Source of the DNA: Paracoccus maritimus
GTDB taxonomy: Bacteria > Pseudomonadota > Alphaproteobacteria > Rhodobacterales > Rhodobacteraceae
Reading direction: 5' to 3'
Length of the DNA: 64,000 bases
Assembly: GCF_025195095.1 (NCBI RefSeq)
Contig: NZ_JANAVZ010000005.1
Coordinates: forward strand, 248,001-312,000
The notes beneath the pieces were generated by a model, which was given only the letters and a program-made list of their open reading frames with translations, ran no database searches and was not told the DNA's origin. This document shows, piece by piece, positions 1-7,564 of the stretch. Each line of letters opens with the position of its first letter. Position 1 is the stretch's first letter. The translations under genes and the position numbers were made by a program.

Positions 1-427
1 TCGAGCTGTTGAACGGCATCGACAGCATGTTGCCGTCGGTGTCGGTGTAATAGCCGACCACGGCCGGAAGGAAGGCGTTCGGATCGAAATTCGCACCCTG
101 ATCCTGCATCAGCTGATAGACCGGGATGATCGCACCTTCGGCCGCCATCATGGTGCCGGTGCCGACCTCGAAGACCTGAACGATCGCAGGCTGTTCCTTG
201 GCGCGGAAGGCGGCGATCGCGGCCGTCATCGTTTCGGGATAGGTGCCTTTGTAGGACGGAACGACGTTGTATTCGTCCTGGCTTTCGTTGAAGCCCTTGA
301 CGATTTCTTCCAGCTTGGCACCAAGTTCGCCACCCATGGCGTGCCACCACTGGACATCGGTCTTGGCCTGCGCGGCGGACAGCGACGCGATCAGCGCCAC
401 CGCCGACACGGTGAATAGTTTGGACAT
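1..427 (-). CDS. ugpB: sn-glycerol-3-phosphate ABC transporter, substrate-binding protein (partial, N-terminal 142 residues)
   Basis: Periplasmic binding protein of the UgpBAEC importer for glycerol-3-phosphate and glycerophosphodiesters. Only the N-terminal part is present; the gene runs off the left edge. The start ATG (complement of 425-427) follows a strong GGAGGA Shine-Dalgarno. Residues 1-21 form a Sec signal peptide ending ...SAAQA. The mature start reads KTDVQWWHAMGG, typical of UgpB-type family 1 binding proteins, followed by the VVPSYKGTYPETM and MMAAEGAIIPVYQLM blocks that line the ligand cleft in this family. The permease genes ugpA/ugpE would be expected to the left, outside the window. 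The family assignment is confident; the exact substrate is inferred from the family. Confidence 0.88.
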   Translation of the reverse strand, partial: MSKLFTVSAVALIASLSAAQAKTDVQWWHAMGGELGAKLEEIVKGFNESQDEYNVVPSYKGTYPETMTAAIAAFRAKEQPAIVQVFEVGTGTMMAAEGAIIPVYQLMQDQGANFDPNAFLPAVVGYYTDTDGNMLSMPFNSS

Positions 428-507
428 GATCTTCCTCCCATTGGAGTTGCGTTTCCCGGTCGGCCTAGCGGGCGTGCGTGACGGAAGCGCAACGTTATTG
501 TGAAGGA

Positions 508-536
508 AATGTGACGATTCCTGATCGTCCGGTCAA
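508..536 (-). promoter_or_regulatory. candidate sigma-70 promoter of ugpB
   Basis: Read on the minus strand: TTGACC (531-536), a 17-base spacer, then CACATT (508-513). The -35 is good and the -10 weak (3 of 6). It would give a 5' leader of about 75 bases that carries an imperfect hairpin (arms 446-456 and 483-493). Confidence 0.4.
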
Positions 537-613
537 TACGCGAATCTTTTCGTGTTTTTTCTCGGATGTTCCAGTGCGGTGCGCAGCGCGCAACGGAAGC
601 GTCGGACCAGTTC

Positions 614-1594
614 TCAGCCCTGATCCGGTCGCGCGACGACCCGACGGATCGCGTTGATGACCGGATTGATGATCCGCGTCGCCACCGGGATCAGCACCAG
701 CCCCAGAAGCAGGCCCAGAATCCCGTCGAAGAAGGCTGTGGTCAGCCATGCGACAGCGCCGCCGAAACGGGGCACCGCATGGGCCGCAAGCTCGGCCATG
801 TGGTGGATCCAGTCGTAGGGCGCGTGCCAGCCAAGGTCCGCAAGTCCGTGAACGACGATGTTCCCGCCGACCCACAGCATTGCCGCGGTGCCGACGATCG
901 TCAGCGTCTTCATCAGGCCGGGCATGACCTTGACGATGCCGCGTCCCAGCGCGGCCAAGGCGCCGTTCCGTCCGGTCGCCAGATGCACCCCGACATCATC
1001 CGCCTTCACGATCAGCGCGACCGCACCATAGACCGCGACAGTAATGCCGATAGCCACCACGAACAGGATCAACGCCTTCATCCACAGCGTATCGGTGGCC
1101 GGGATGGTGGACAGGGCTATGGTCATGATCTCGGCCGACAGGATGAAGTCGGTCTTGATGGCGCCGGCCACGCGCTTTTCCTCAAGCGCCGCACCTTCAC
1201 CTTCGGGGTGAGTGTGTTTCTTGCTGTCATGTGCGTCGGAATGGGTAAATGTGTGTGCCACCTTTTCTGCACCCTCAAAGCACAGATAGCCGCCGCCGAT
1301 CATCAGCAAAGGTGTGATCAACCACGGCGCAAAGGCCGACAGCAGCAAGGCCACCGGCAGCAGGATCACCAGCTTGTTGAAGATCGAGCCCTTGGCGATC
1401 TTCCAGACGATCGGCAATTCGCGGCTGGCGTGGAAGCCCTGGACATATTTCGGCGTGACCGCCGCATCGTCGATCAACGCACCGGCGGCCTTGGCGCCAG
1501 CCTTCGCCGCCTGACCCGCCACATCGTCGATAGAAGCCGCAGCGACCTTGGAAATCGCCGCCACGTCGTCCAGAAGCGCAATCAGCCCGCTCAT
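614..1594 (-). CDS. DUF808 family membrane protein (YedI-like)
   Basis: Inner-membrane protein of the DUF808/YedI family, about 326 residues; the biochemical role is unknown. I chose the ATG at 1594, giving MSGLIALLDDVAAI, because the family begins this way; an upstream in-frame start at 1645 adds an unusual basic leader. The N-terminal half has the family block DDVAGQAAKAGAKAAGALID followed by TPKYVQGF. About four hydrophobic membrane segments follow, near residues 65-95, 155-200, 230-250 and 290-315, with a histidine- and charge-rich loop (FTHSDAHDSKKHTH) between the first and second. It stands alone; the fasciclin gene terminator lies directly upstream. Confidence 0.85.
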   Translation of the reverse strand: MSGLIALLDDVAAISKVAAASIDDVAGQAAKAGAKAAGALIDDAAVTPKYVQGFHASRELPIVWKIAKGSIFNKLVILLPVALLLSAFAPWLITPLLMIGGGYLCFEGAEKVAHTFTHSDAHDSKKHTHPEGEGAALEEKRVAGAIKTDFILSAEIMTIALSTIPATDTLWMKALILFVVAIGITVAVYGAVALIVKADDVGVHLATGRNGALAALGRGIVKVMPGLMKTLTIVGTAAMLWVGGNIVVHGLADLGWHAPYDWIHHMAELAAHAVPRFGGAVAWLTTAFFDGILGLLLGLVLIPVATRIINPVINAIRRVVARPDQG

Positions 1595-1674
1595 CTTCGT
1601 CCTGTCCCTTGAGATCCGGTGGTTCCTGCGAACCTGACGGGGCAACGCGCGGGGCGCAAGTCGGTTGCGACATG

Positions 1675-1708
1675 AAAAAAGGCCCGCGCAGAGGGGATCG
1701 CGCGGGCC
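1675..1708 (-). terminator. intrinsic terminator after the fasciclin gene
   Basis: Perfect 9-bp stem GGCCCGCGC/GCGCGGGCC (1681-1689 with 1700-1708) and a T6 run when read on the minus strand (A6 at 1675-1680 on the plus strand). It ends the fasciclin transcript 42 bases after its stop codon. Confidence 0.85.
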
Positions 1709-1749
1709 AATCTGCCCTGTTCAAAGAAGGGCAGGGTGATCGTGCTGGA

Positions 1750-2310
1750 TTACATCTTCGGCATCAGCACGGTGTCGATGACGTGGATTACGCCGTTCGA
1801 CTGATCGACGTCCGGGATGGTCACGGTCGCGACGTTTCCGTTTTCGTCGGTCAGCTGCAGTGCGTTGTTGTCGGGGTTGATGGAAGCGGTCAGGACGCAG
1901 CCGCCGACCGTTTCCACCGGATGCGCGCCGCCGTCATCCATGATCATCTTGCCGATAGCCGGCGACATCGCGTCGGCTGCGACGACATGACAGGTCAGCA
2001 CCTTGGTCAACTGATCCTTGTTTTCGGGCTTCAGAAGATCGGCCACCGCTGCCTCGGGCAGTTTCGCGAATGCCGCGTTCGTGGGCGCGAACACGGTGAA
2101 GGGGCCGGGGCCTGACAGCGTCTCGGCCAGACCGGCGGCCTGCACGGCGGAAACCAGCGTGGTGTGATCGGCCGAGTTCACGGCGTTCTCGACGATGTTT
2201 CTGTCAGGGAACATCTCGGCACCGCCTACCATCGTGTTCTGGGCGAATGCGCCGGTGGCCAGCGTTGCGGAAACGGCGGTGGCAGCAAGTGCAGTCATCA
2301 TGCGTTTCAT
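1750..2310 (-). CDS. secreted fasciclin-domain protein
   Basis: Exported 186-residue protein with a Sec signal peptide (residues 1-23, ending ATGAFA) and one fasciclin (FAS1) domain. Visible FAS1 landmarks are TLVSAVQAAGLAETLSGPGPFTVF followed by APTNAAFAKLP (H1 box), the LTCHVV segment, and the C-terminal INGVIHVID-type box, here QSNGVIHVIDTVLMP. FAS1 proteins are cell-surface or periplasmic adhesion-type proteins; the ligand is unknown. The start ATG has GGAGGAA seven bases upstream. It lies downstream of an ECF sigma/anti-sigma pair in the same direction, an arrangement suggesting it belongs to that sigma factor's output. Its Shine-Dalgarno lies in a long inverted repeat (see 2313-2374). 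Confidence 0.9.
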   Translation of the reverse strand: MKRMMTALAATAVSATLATGAFAQNTMVGGAEMFPDRNIVENAVNSADHTTLVSAVQAAGLAETLSGPGPFTVFAPTNAAFAKLPEAAVADLLKPENKDQLTKVLTCHVVAADAMSPAIGKMIMDDGGAHPVETVGGCVLTASINPDNNALQLTDENGNVATVTIPDVDQSNGVIHVIDTVLMPKM

Positions 2311-2312
2311 GG

Positions 2313-2374
2313 AACTTCCTCCGTGTGATCAGGGCGTTTCGACTTGCCCTATGCGACCAGACACGGAGGAATTT
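2313..2374 (-). promoter_or_regulatory. 5'-leader inverted repeat that can bury the fasciclin ribosome-binding site
   Basis: Arms 2313-2326 and 2361-2374 are complementary at 13 of 14 positions. On the mRNA (minus strand) the second arm holds the GGAGGAA Shine-Dalgarno of the fasciclin gene and ends 2 bases before its ATG. The 34-base loop contains a further 5-bp stem, AGGGC/GCCCT (2331-2335 with 2346-2350). If formed, the hairpin would block translation. Confidence 0.6.
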
Positions 2375-2409
2375 CAGATGAGTTGCGTTCCGTGGTCAGA
2401 ATCGGCGAT

Positions 2410-3123
2410 TCACAAACTCGTGAGGTCCGCGATTGCCACGACCGGACCTGTAGCGATCCCCTGTGGCGACCCGCCGGCAGGCTCATCTGTCAGCGCGATC
2501 CTGATACCTTCAGACGGATCCAGATCCGACGGCAAGGTCATGCGCGCATTGCCGGAATGCGGCATCAGCCCCAGCGATATCGGGGCGCTGCCGTCCGGCC
2601 TGATCCACCAGATTTCGTAATCGCGACCTTCGGCGGGGCTGCCCTGCTCGACCGCGATCTCCATCTCGTCGCCCATCAGCCTGGCCGCCACCCGCAGCGC
2701 CTCGTCTTCCGAGACGAGCTGCGCCTGATAGTCCGGGCCCAGGGGCGGAGAATCTGTCGTCTGGCCGGGCATCCACAGGAAGACGGCAACGGCGGCGACT
2801 GCGGCCAGACCGGCAAGCGCGGCACCTGTTCGTCGCCACCAGGGCGTCCGCGCGGCGGGATCTTCGGCCAGCGGCGCAAGCCCATGGCCAAGCCGTTCGC
2901 GGATCCCTTGACGGGCGCGTGCCGGAGCCATCACAGGGGTCAGCCCCTCGGCCAGACCGGCCAGCCGTTCCTGCCAGTCGCGGACCAACTGTGCGAAGGC
3001 AGGATCATCCGACAGACGGGCCACCGCAGCCTGAGCCTCGTCGCCCTCCAGCAGGCCAAGCGCCAGTTCCGCCGCAAGGGCATCGTCCTGCTGTTCGGGA
3101 GTGAGGGGCGCGTCTTCGGTCAT
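2410..3123 (-). CDS. membrane anti-sigma factor (RskA/anti-sigma-K type)
   Basis: Anti-sigma factor expected to hold the ECF sigma factor encoded directly upstream at the membrane. About 237 residues from ATG 3123 (MTEDAPLTPEQQ). The N-terminal cytoplasmic part (residues 10-75) is the helical sigma-binding region with the LALGLLEGDEAQAAVARL block. A single membrane helix follows near residues 105-125 (ALAGLAAVAAVAVFLW). The periplasmic C-terminal RskA domain contains YEIWWIRPDGSAPISLGL, a typical family motif. Its ATG overlaps the sigma-factor TGA in an ATGA, so the two are translationally coupled. The signal it senses cannot be read from the sequence. Confidence 0.88.
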   Translation of the reverse strand: MTEDAPLTPEQQDDALAAELALGLLEGDEAQAAVARLSDDPAFAQLVRDWQERLAGLAEGLTPVMAPARARQGIRERLGHGLAPLAEDPAARTPWWRRTGAALAGLAAVAAVAVFLWMPGQTTDSPPLGPDYQAQLVSEDEALRVAARLMGDEMEIAVEQGSPAEGRDYEIWWIRPDGSAPISLGLMPHSGNARMTLPSDLDPSEGIRIALTDEPAGGSPQGIATGPVVAIADLTSL

Positions 3124-3674
3124 TGGCTTACACAGTCCTTCAGGCGCAACAGGCTGCGGCGCAACCAACTGCGGACGGTGTTGATCGGCTTGCCCTCGCG
3201 TTCTGCCAGGTCGGCATAGGTCACACCTTCAAGATACACGGCCCGCACGGCACCCGCCTGCTGTTCCGCAAGCTGGGCCAGGCATTCGTCCAGAAGCCGC
3301 CTTTCCTGCGCGCGTATGGTCGCGGATTCAGGCCCTGGTTCGGTCGAGGCGACGGTTGCTGCGGCTTCGGTCGGAGCGGTCGCAGGGCGCGAACTGCGGG
3401 CGCGCAGGCGATCAATGGCGCGGTTACGGGCGATTGTGATCAGCCACGTCATCGGCGACAATCCGTTCGACGCATAGCGCGCAGCGCTTTGCCAGACCTT
3501 GATATAGACTTCCTGCAGCGTTTCTTCTGCCTCCGGCCGGTCCTTCAGCACCGACAGGCAAACCGCATGCAGCTTGGCCGAGGTCGCGTCATACAACGAC
3601 TCGAACGCCTGGCGGTCACCCATCGCGGTGCGCGCGATCATGTTTTCCAGTTGCAGTCTGCGGGCGTCCTGCAC
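3120..3674 (-). CDS. ECF-family RNA polymerase sigma factor (SigK-like)
   Basis: Extracytoplasmic-function sigma factor of about 184 residues. Region 2 is LYDATSAKLHAVCLSVLKDR with the core-binding/-10 segment EEVLQ-like EETLQEVYIKVWQ and ITIARNRAIDRLR. Region 4 is RAVYLEGVTYADLAE then PINTVRSWLRRSLLRLK, the helix-turn-helix that reads the -35 element. The start is taken as GTG at 3674; an ATG 33 bases downstream (3641) is the alternative, and both keep region 2 intact. It overlaps the anti-sigma gene by 4 bases. The gene order sigma / anti-sigma / fasciclin suggests a cell-envelope stress or surface regulon, but no ECF promoter could be fixed by eye. Confidence 0.9.
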   Translation of the reverse strand: MQDARRLQLENMIARTAMGDRQAFESLYDATSAKLHAVCLSVLKDRPEAEETLQEVYIKVWQSAARYASNGLSPMTWLITIARNRAIDRLRARSSRPATAPTEAAATVASTEPGPESATIRAQERRLLDECLAQLAEQQAGAVRAVYLEGVTYADLAEREGKPINTVRSWLRRSLLRLKDCVSQ

Positions 3675-3804
3675 GCGCGGCCCTCGCCTTGATGGTGTTG
3701 CTGCGAGACTTTATGAAGCCCGGCCCTGATCGTCAACGCGCCCTGTCTTGCACCCGGCAGACGAATGCGCGATCAAGGCGCGGATGGGAAGAAAGGGCCG
3801 AGTG

Positions 3805-4776
3805 ATGCTGGACATGAACGCGAAACCCACCGAAGAGATCGACCTGCGCGAGGTATTCGGGCTGGACAGCGACATGAAGGTCAAGGGCTTCGCCGAACGC
3901 ACCGATCGCGTCCCCGAGATCGACAGCACCTACAAGTTCGATCCTGATACCACGATGGCGATTCTGGCGGGCTTTGCCTATAATCGTCGGGTGATGGTCC
4001 AAGGCTATCACGGTACGGGCAAATCGACCCATATCGAACAGATTGCGGCGCGGCTGAATTGGCCCTGCGTGCGCGTCAACCTTGACAGTCATGTGTCGCG
4101 CATCGACCTGATCGGCAAGGACGCGATCAAGCTGGTCGACGGCAAGCAAGTCACGGTGTTCCACGAAGGGATTCTGCCCTGGGCGCTGCGCAATCCGACG
4201 GCGATCGTGTTCGACGAATACGATGCGGGCCGCGCGGATGTGATGTTCGTGATCCAGCGCGTGCTGGAGGCGGACGGCAAGTTGACCCTGCTGGACCAGA
4301 ACGAGGTGATCACCCCAAACCCGTTCTTCCGTCTGTTCGCGACCTCGAACACGGTCGGGCTGGGCGACACGACGGGGCTGTATCATGGCACCCAGCAGAT
4401 CAACCAGGGGCAGATGGACCGCTGGTCGCTGGTCTCGACCCTGAACTATCTGTCGCATGACGCCGAGGCGGCGATCGTGCTGTCGAAGAACCCCAACTAC
4501 AACAACGAGAAGGGCCGCAAGATCATCAGCCAGATGGTCACACTGGCCGACCTGACGCGCACGGCCTTCATGCAGGGCGATCTTTCCACGGTCATGTCGC
4601 CGCGCACGGTCATCACCTGGGCCCAGAACGCCCGCATCTTCGACAATATCGGCTATGCCTTCCGCCTGACTTTCCTGAACAAATGCGACGAGTTGGAGCG
4701 TCAGACCGTGGCTGAGTTCTATCAGCGGCTGTTCGACGAGGAACTGCCTGAAAGCGCCGCGTCAAAGGCAAGGTGA
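3805..4776 (+). CDS. cobS: cobaltochelatase subunit CobS (AAA+ ATPase)
   Basis: AAA+ subunit of the aerobic CobNST cobaltochelatase, which inserts cobalt into hydrogenobyrinic acid a,c-diamide during cobalamin synthesis, using ATP hydrolysis in a CobS-CobT ring. 323 residues from the ATG at 3805 ([19 protein letters not shown]), the usual family N-terminus; an adjacent GTG at 3802 is possible. The Walker A motif GYHGTGKST starts near residue 67, Walker B is [10 protein letters not shown], and sensor 1 is RLFATSNT. The GAAGAAAGGG stretch upstream serves as ribosome-binding site. cobT lies downstream but is separated by a gene on the other strand, so the two subunits are not co-transcribed in a simple operon here. 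No cobalamin riboswitch was seen upstream. Confidence 0.97.
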   Translation: MLDMNAKPTEEIDLREVFGLDSDMKVKGFAERTDRVPEIDSTYKFDPDTTMAILAGFAYNRRVMVQGYHGTGKSTHIEQIAARLNWPCVRVNLDSHVSRIDLIGKDAIKLVDGKQVTVFHEGILPWALRNPTAIVFDEYDAGRADVMFVIQRVLEADGKLTLLDQNEVITPNPFFRLFATSNTVGLGDTTGLYHGTQQINQGQMDRWSLVSTLNYLSHDAEAAIVLSKNPNYNNEKGRKIISQMVTLADLTRTAFMQGDLSTVMSPRTVITWAQNARIFDNIGYAFRLTFLNKCDELERQTVAEFYQRLFDEELPESAASKAR

Positions 4777-4810
4777 TGAAACGCGGCGCTGGTCAGCGCG
4801 GCAAGTCGAG

Positions 4811-4853
4811 CTGTTCAGGTCTGGGTCATCCGCCCGACCGCAAGACCTGACAG
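4811..4853. terminator. hairpin between cobS and the convergent reductase gene
   Basis: Stem CTGT-CAGGTCT / AGACCTG-ACAG with a single-base bulge (arms 4811-4822 and 4843-4853) and an inner GGTC/GACC pairing. It lies between converging genes and may stop transcription from either side. There is no T-run, so termination is inferred. The rest of 4777-4938 holds shorter hairpins and no gene. Confidence 0.4.
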
Positions 4854-4938
4854 GGATGGGCGGCCGAGATCATCCCGTCCGCGGGTCGGGACAGGCAGGG
4901 CTTGGACAGCCCTACCCGCAAACAAGGCCTTTGCCTGA

Positions 4939-5520
4939 TCAGTCGCGCGCAGCCTTCGTGGCCTTGGTCCACCAGACCAATTCTTCCAGCAGCCCGTCCA
5001 GAGATCCTTCCAGATGGTCCTCGATCTCGGACATCGGGGCGTTCTCGCCCATCGGCGAAACCTTGATGAAATCGCTGCCGCCGATATGTACAGCGTTGCG
5101 CAGCGGCACCATCTGAAGCTCGATCCCGATCAGGCGCAGATGTTCGACCGCGCGGGCGCCGCCCACACCGCCATAGGCCACCGCCGCTAGCGGTTTGCGG
5201 TTCCATTCCTTGTAGGCCTGATCCAGCGCGTTTTTCAGCGCGCCGGTGATCGAATGGTTGTATTCCGCGACGACGAACACGAAGCCGTCGTAACCTGACA
5301 GCTTCTCCTGCCATGCGACGGCGCGCGGATCTTCGGACGGGGCCCAAAGGTTGGACGCCTTCTCGTTGAAGAAGGGCAGGTCCTGGTCGCGCAGATCGAC
5401 AAGGTCGAAGTCCAGCTCGGGATGATTCCCAACCTTGGCCATGAACCATTCGGCGGGCTTGTCCGCGAAACGGGCGTCGCGGGTCGAACTGATGATGACG
5501 GCGATCTTCGGATTGGCCAT
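4939..5520 (-). CDS. NADPH-dependent FMN reductase family protein
   Basis: Flavodoxin-fold reductase of the NADPH-dependent FMN reductase / chromate reductase family, 193 residues from the ATG at 5520 (MANPKIAVIISSTRDARF). The phosphate-binding loop is IISSTRDARFADK and the flavin-binding block is VVAEYNHSITGALKNALD, the hallmark of this family, followed by AVAYGGVGGARAVEHLR. It would reduce flavins, quinones or metal ions with NAD(P)H in the cytoplasm; the real substrate is unknown. It lies between cobS and cobT on the opposite strand. Reduced flavin is needed for the cobalt reductase step of cobalamin synthesis, so a link is imaginable, but nothing here proves one. Confidence 0.88.
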   Translation of the reverse strand: MANPKIAVIISSTRDARFADKPAEWFMAKVGNHPELDFDLVDLRDQDLPFFNEKASNLWAPSEDPRAVAWQEKLSGYDGFVFVVAEYNHSITGALKNALDQAYKEWNRKPLAAVAYGGVGGARAVEHLRLIGIELQMVPLRNAVHIGGSDFIKVSPMGENAPMSEIEDHLEGSLDGLLEELVWWTKATKAARD

Positions 5521-5656
5521 GTCGCATTCCCTTGGTTTTGGTATCGATGTGTCCAACGTCAGGATGGCCGCAAGGTTTCAGGATTGAAAGGCGCATCGTC
5601 GCACAGCGTGCCTGCAGCCGCGCAGACCCCTTGCCCCGCGTCGCGCGTGGTGGTCT

Positions 5657-7534
5657 ATGGAATCCATGAACAAGTCCGACAATCCCGCCGATCCGTTCAA
5701 GAAAGCCCTGACCGAGGCAACACGCGCGTTGGCCGACGAACACGAGCTGAATGTGACCTTCAGCGCCGATCCTTCGGGCGTCGCGGGCGACACCATGCGC
5801 CTGCCGCAGATCAGCCGCCGGATGGGCCGGGACGAGATCCTGATGGCGCGCGGCACGGCCGACGCGCTGGCCATGCGTGTGCGCCACCACGATGCCACGA
5901 CGCATACCAAATTCGCGCCCTCCGGGCCGATGGCACGCGAACTGTACGAAGCCTTCGAAACTGCCCGCTGCGAGGCGCTGGGTGCGCGCGACATGCCCGG
6001 CGCATTGTCGAATATCGACGCCAGAATCGGCGCGGACGCCGAGAAAAAGGGCTATTCGCAGATCAAGCAGCCATCCGACGCGCCTCTGTCTGTCGCGGCG
6101 GGCTATCTGCTGCGCCAGGCCGCGACCGGCCGCGACTTGCCTGGCGGGGCGCAGCATGTGGCGGATCTGTGGCGACCCTTCGTCGAACAGCAGGCCGGAG
6201 AGGCTTTGGAAAACGTCAACGACGTCTTGCACGATCAGGCGGCCTTTGCGCGCATGGCACGCAAGCTGATCAGTGATCTGGGCTATGGCGATCAGTTGGG
6301 CGAGGACCCGGACGAACCGGAAGACGACGACGCCGAGGACAACGCCGAACAGGACGAAGAAGCGGGCGACAACCAGTCGCGCGATCAGGACGACAGCGAA
6401 GACGCCGACAGCTCGCCCGAGCGCAGTCAGGAACAGCAGCAGGACGAACGGCAGGCTCAGGTCAGCATGGACGACCAGTCCGACGAGGAGCTGACCGACG
6501 ACGCCGAGATGCCCGAGTCCGAAACTCCGCCCGACATTCCCCCGCCGGTCAGCGAAGCCTCGGCCGACTACAAGGTGTTTTCGCAGACATGGGACGAGGA
6601 AATCCGCGCCGAGGATCTGGCCGACCCTGCCGAGCTGGAGCGTCTGCGCGCCTATCTGGACAAACAGCTAGAGCCGTTGCGCGGTGCCGTCAGCCGCCTT
6701 GCGAACAAGCTGCAGCGGCGTTTGCAGGCGCAGCAGAACCGCAGCTGGGAATTCGACAAGGAAGAAGGTGTGCTGGATGCCGGCCGTCTCGCGCGCGTGG
6801 TCGCCAACCCGACCACGCCGCTGAGCTTCAAGGTCGAAAAGGACATGGAGTTCCGCGACACCGCCGTGACGCTGCTGATCGACAATTCCGGGTCGATGCG
6901 CGGCCGTCCGATCAGCATCGCGGCAATTTGCGCGGACGTTCTGGCCCGAACGCTGGAACGCTGTTCGGTCAAGGTCGAGATCCTGGGCTTCACTACCCGT
7001 GCCTGGAAGGGCGGGCAGGCGCGCGAGGCCTGGTTGCAGGCGGGACGTCCGGCCCAGCCCGGCCGGCTGAACGATCTGCGCCACATCATCTACAAGGCCG
7101 CCGATGCGCCATGGCGCCGCGTGCGCCCCAATCTTGGCCTGATGATGAAGGAAGGCCTTCTGAAGGAAAACATCGACGGCGAGGCGCTGGAATGGGCGCA
7201 CAAGCGGTTGGCGAAGCGCCCCGAGGCGCGCAAGATCCTGATGGTGATTTCCGACGGTGCGCCGGTGGACGATTCCACACTGTCGGTGAACCCGGCCAAC
7301 TATCTTGAAAAGCACCTGCGCGACGTGATCGCCATGGTCGAACGCAAGCGTGCCGTCGAACTGCTGGCCATCGGCATCGGGCATGATGTGACGCGGTACT
7401 ACGAACGGGCGGTGACGATCACCGATGCCGAACAACTGGCCGGGGCGATCACCGAACAGCTGGCCGCGCTGTTTGACAGCGATCCGCGCAAGCGTGCGCG
7501 TGTGTTGGGCATGTCAGCGGTGCGACGCGGCTAA
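5657..7534 (+). CDS. cobT: cobaltochelatase subunit CobT
   Basis: Third subunit of the aerobic cobaltochelatase, working with CobS (ATPase) and CobN (catalytic). About 625 residues; the start is ATG 5657, or the ATG at 5666 ([15 protein letters not shown]). The N-terminal domain (1-210) is followed by a strongly acidic low-complexity linker (about residues 215-300, rich in D, E, Q and S). The C-terminal von Willebrand A domain has the metal-ion site [10 protein letters not shown] starting near D409, and later [12 protein letters not shown] and [14 protein letters not shown]. Family layout and length are normal. cobN is not in the window. Confidence 0.97.
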   Translation: MESMNKSDNPADPFKKALTEATRALADEHELNVTFSADPSGVAGDTMRLPQISRRMGRDEILMARGTADALAMRVRHHDATTHTKFAPSGPMARELYEAFETARCEALGARDMPGALSNIDARIGADAEKKGYSQIKQPSDAPLSVAAGYLLRQAATGRDLPGGAQHVADLWRPFVEQQAGEALENVNDVLHDQAAFARMARKLISDLGYGDQLGEDPDEPEDDDAEDNAEQDEEAGDNQSRDQDDSEDADSSPERSQEQQQDERQAQVSMDDQSDEELTDDAEMPESETPPDIPPPVSEASADYKVFSQTWDEEIRAEDLADPAELERLRAYLDKQLEPLRGAVSRLANKLQRRLQAQQNRSWEFDKEEGVLDAGRLARVVANPTTPLSFKVEKDMEFRDTAVTLLIDNSGSMRGRPISIAAICADVLARTLERCSVKVEILGFTTRAWKGGQAREAWLQAGRPAQPGRLNDLRHIIYKAADAPWRRVRPNLGLMMKEGLLKENIDGEALEWAHKRLAKRPEARKILMVISDGAPVDDSTLSVNPANYLEKHLRDVIAMVERKRAVELLAIGIGHDVTRYYERAVTITDAEQLAGAITEQLAALFDSDPRKRARVLGMSAVRRG

Positions 7535-7536
7535 TC

Positions 7537-7559
7537 CGCGGCAGGCGTGTCTGCCCGCG
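7537..7559. terminator. bidirectional hairpin between cobT and the CLC gene
   Basis: Stem CGCGGCAG (7537-7544) with CTGCCCGCG (7551-7559), one bulged base and a 6-base loop, in the 30-base gap between two converging genes. No T-run. Confidence 0.45.
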
Positions 7560-7564
7560 ATGCG

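Noticed and set aside
3675-3804. Cobalamin riboswitch before cobS
   Set aside because: No B12-box-like sequence or matching stems were visible in the 130-base gap.
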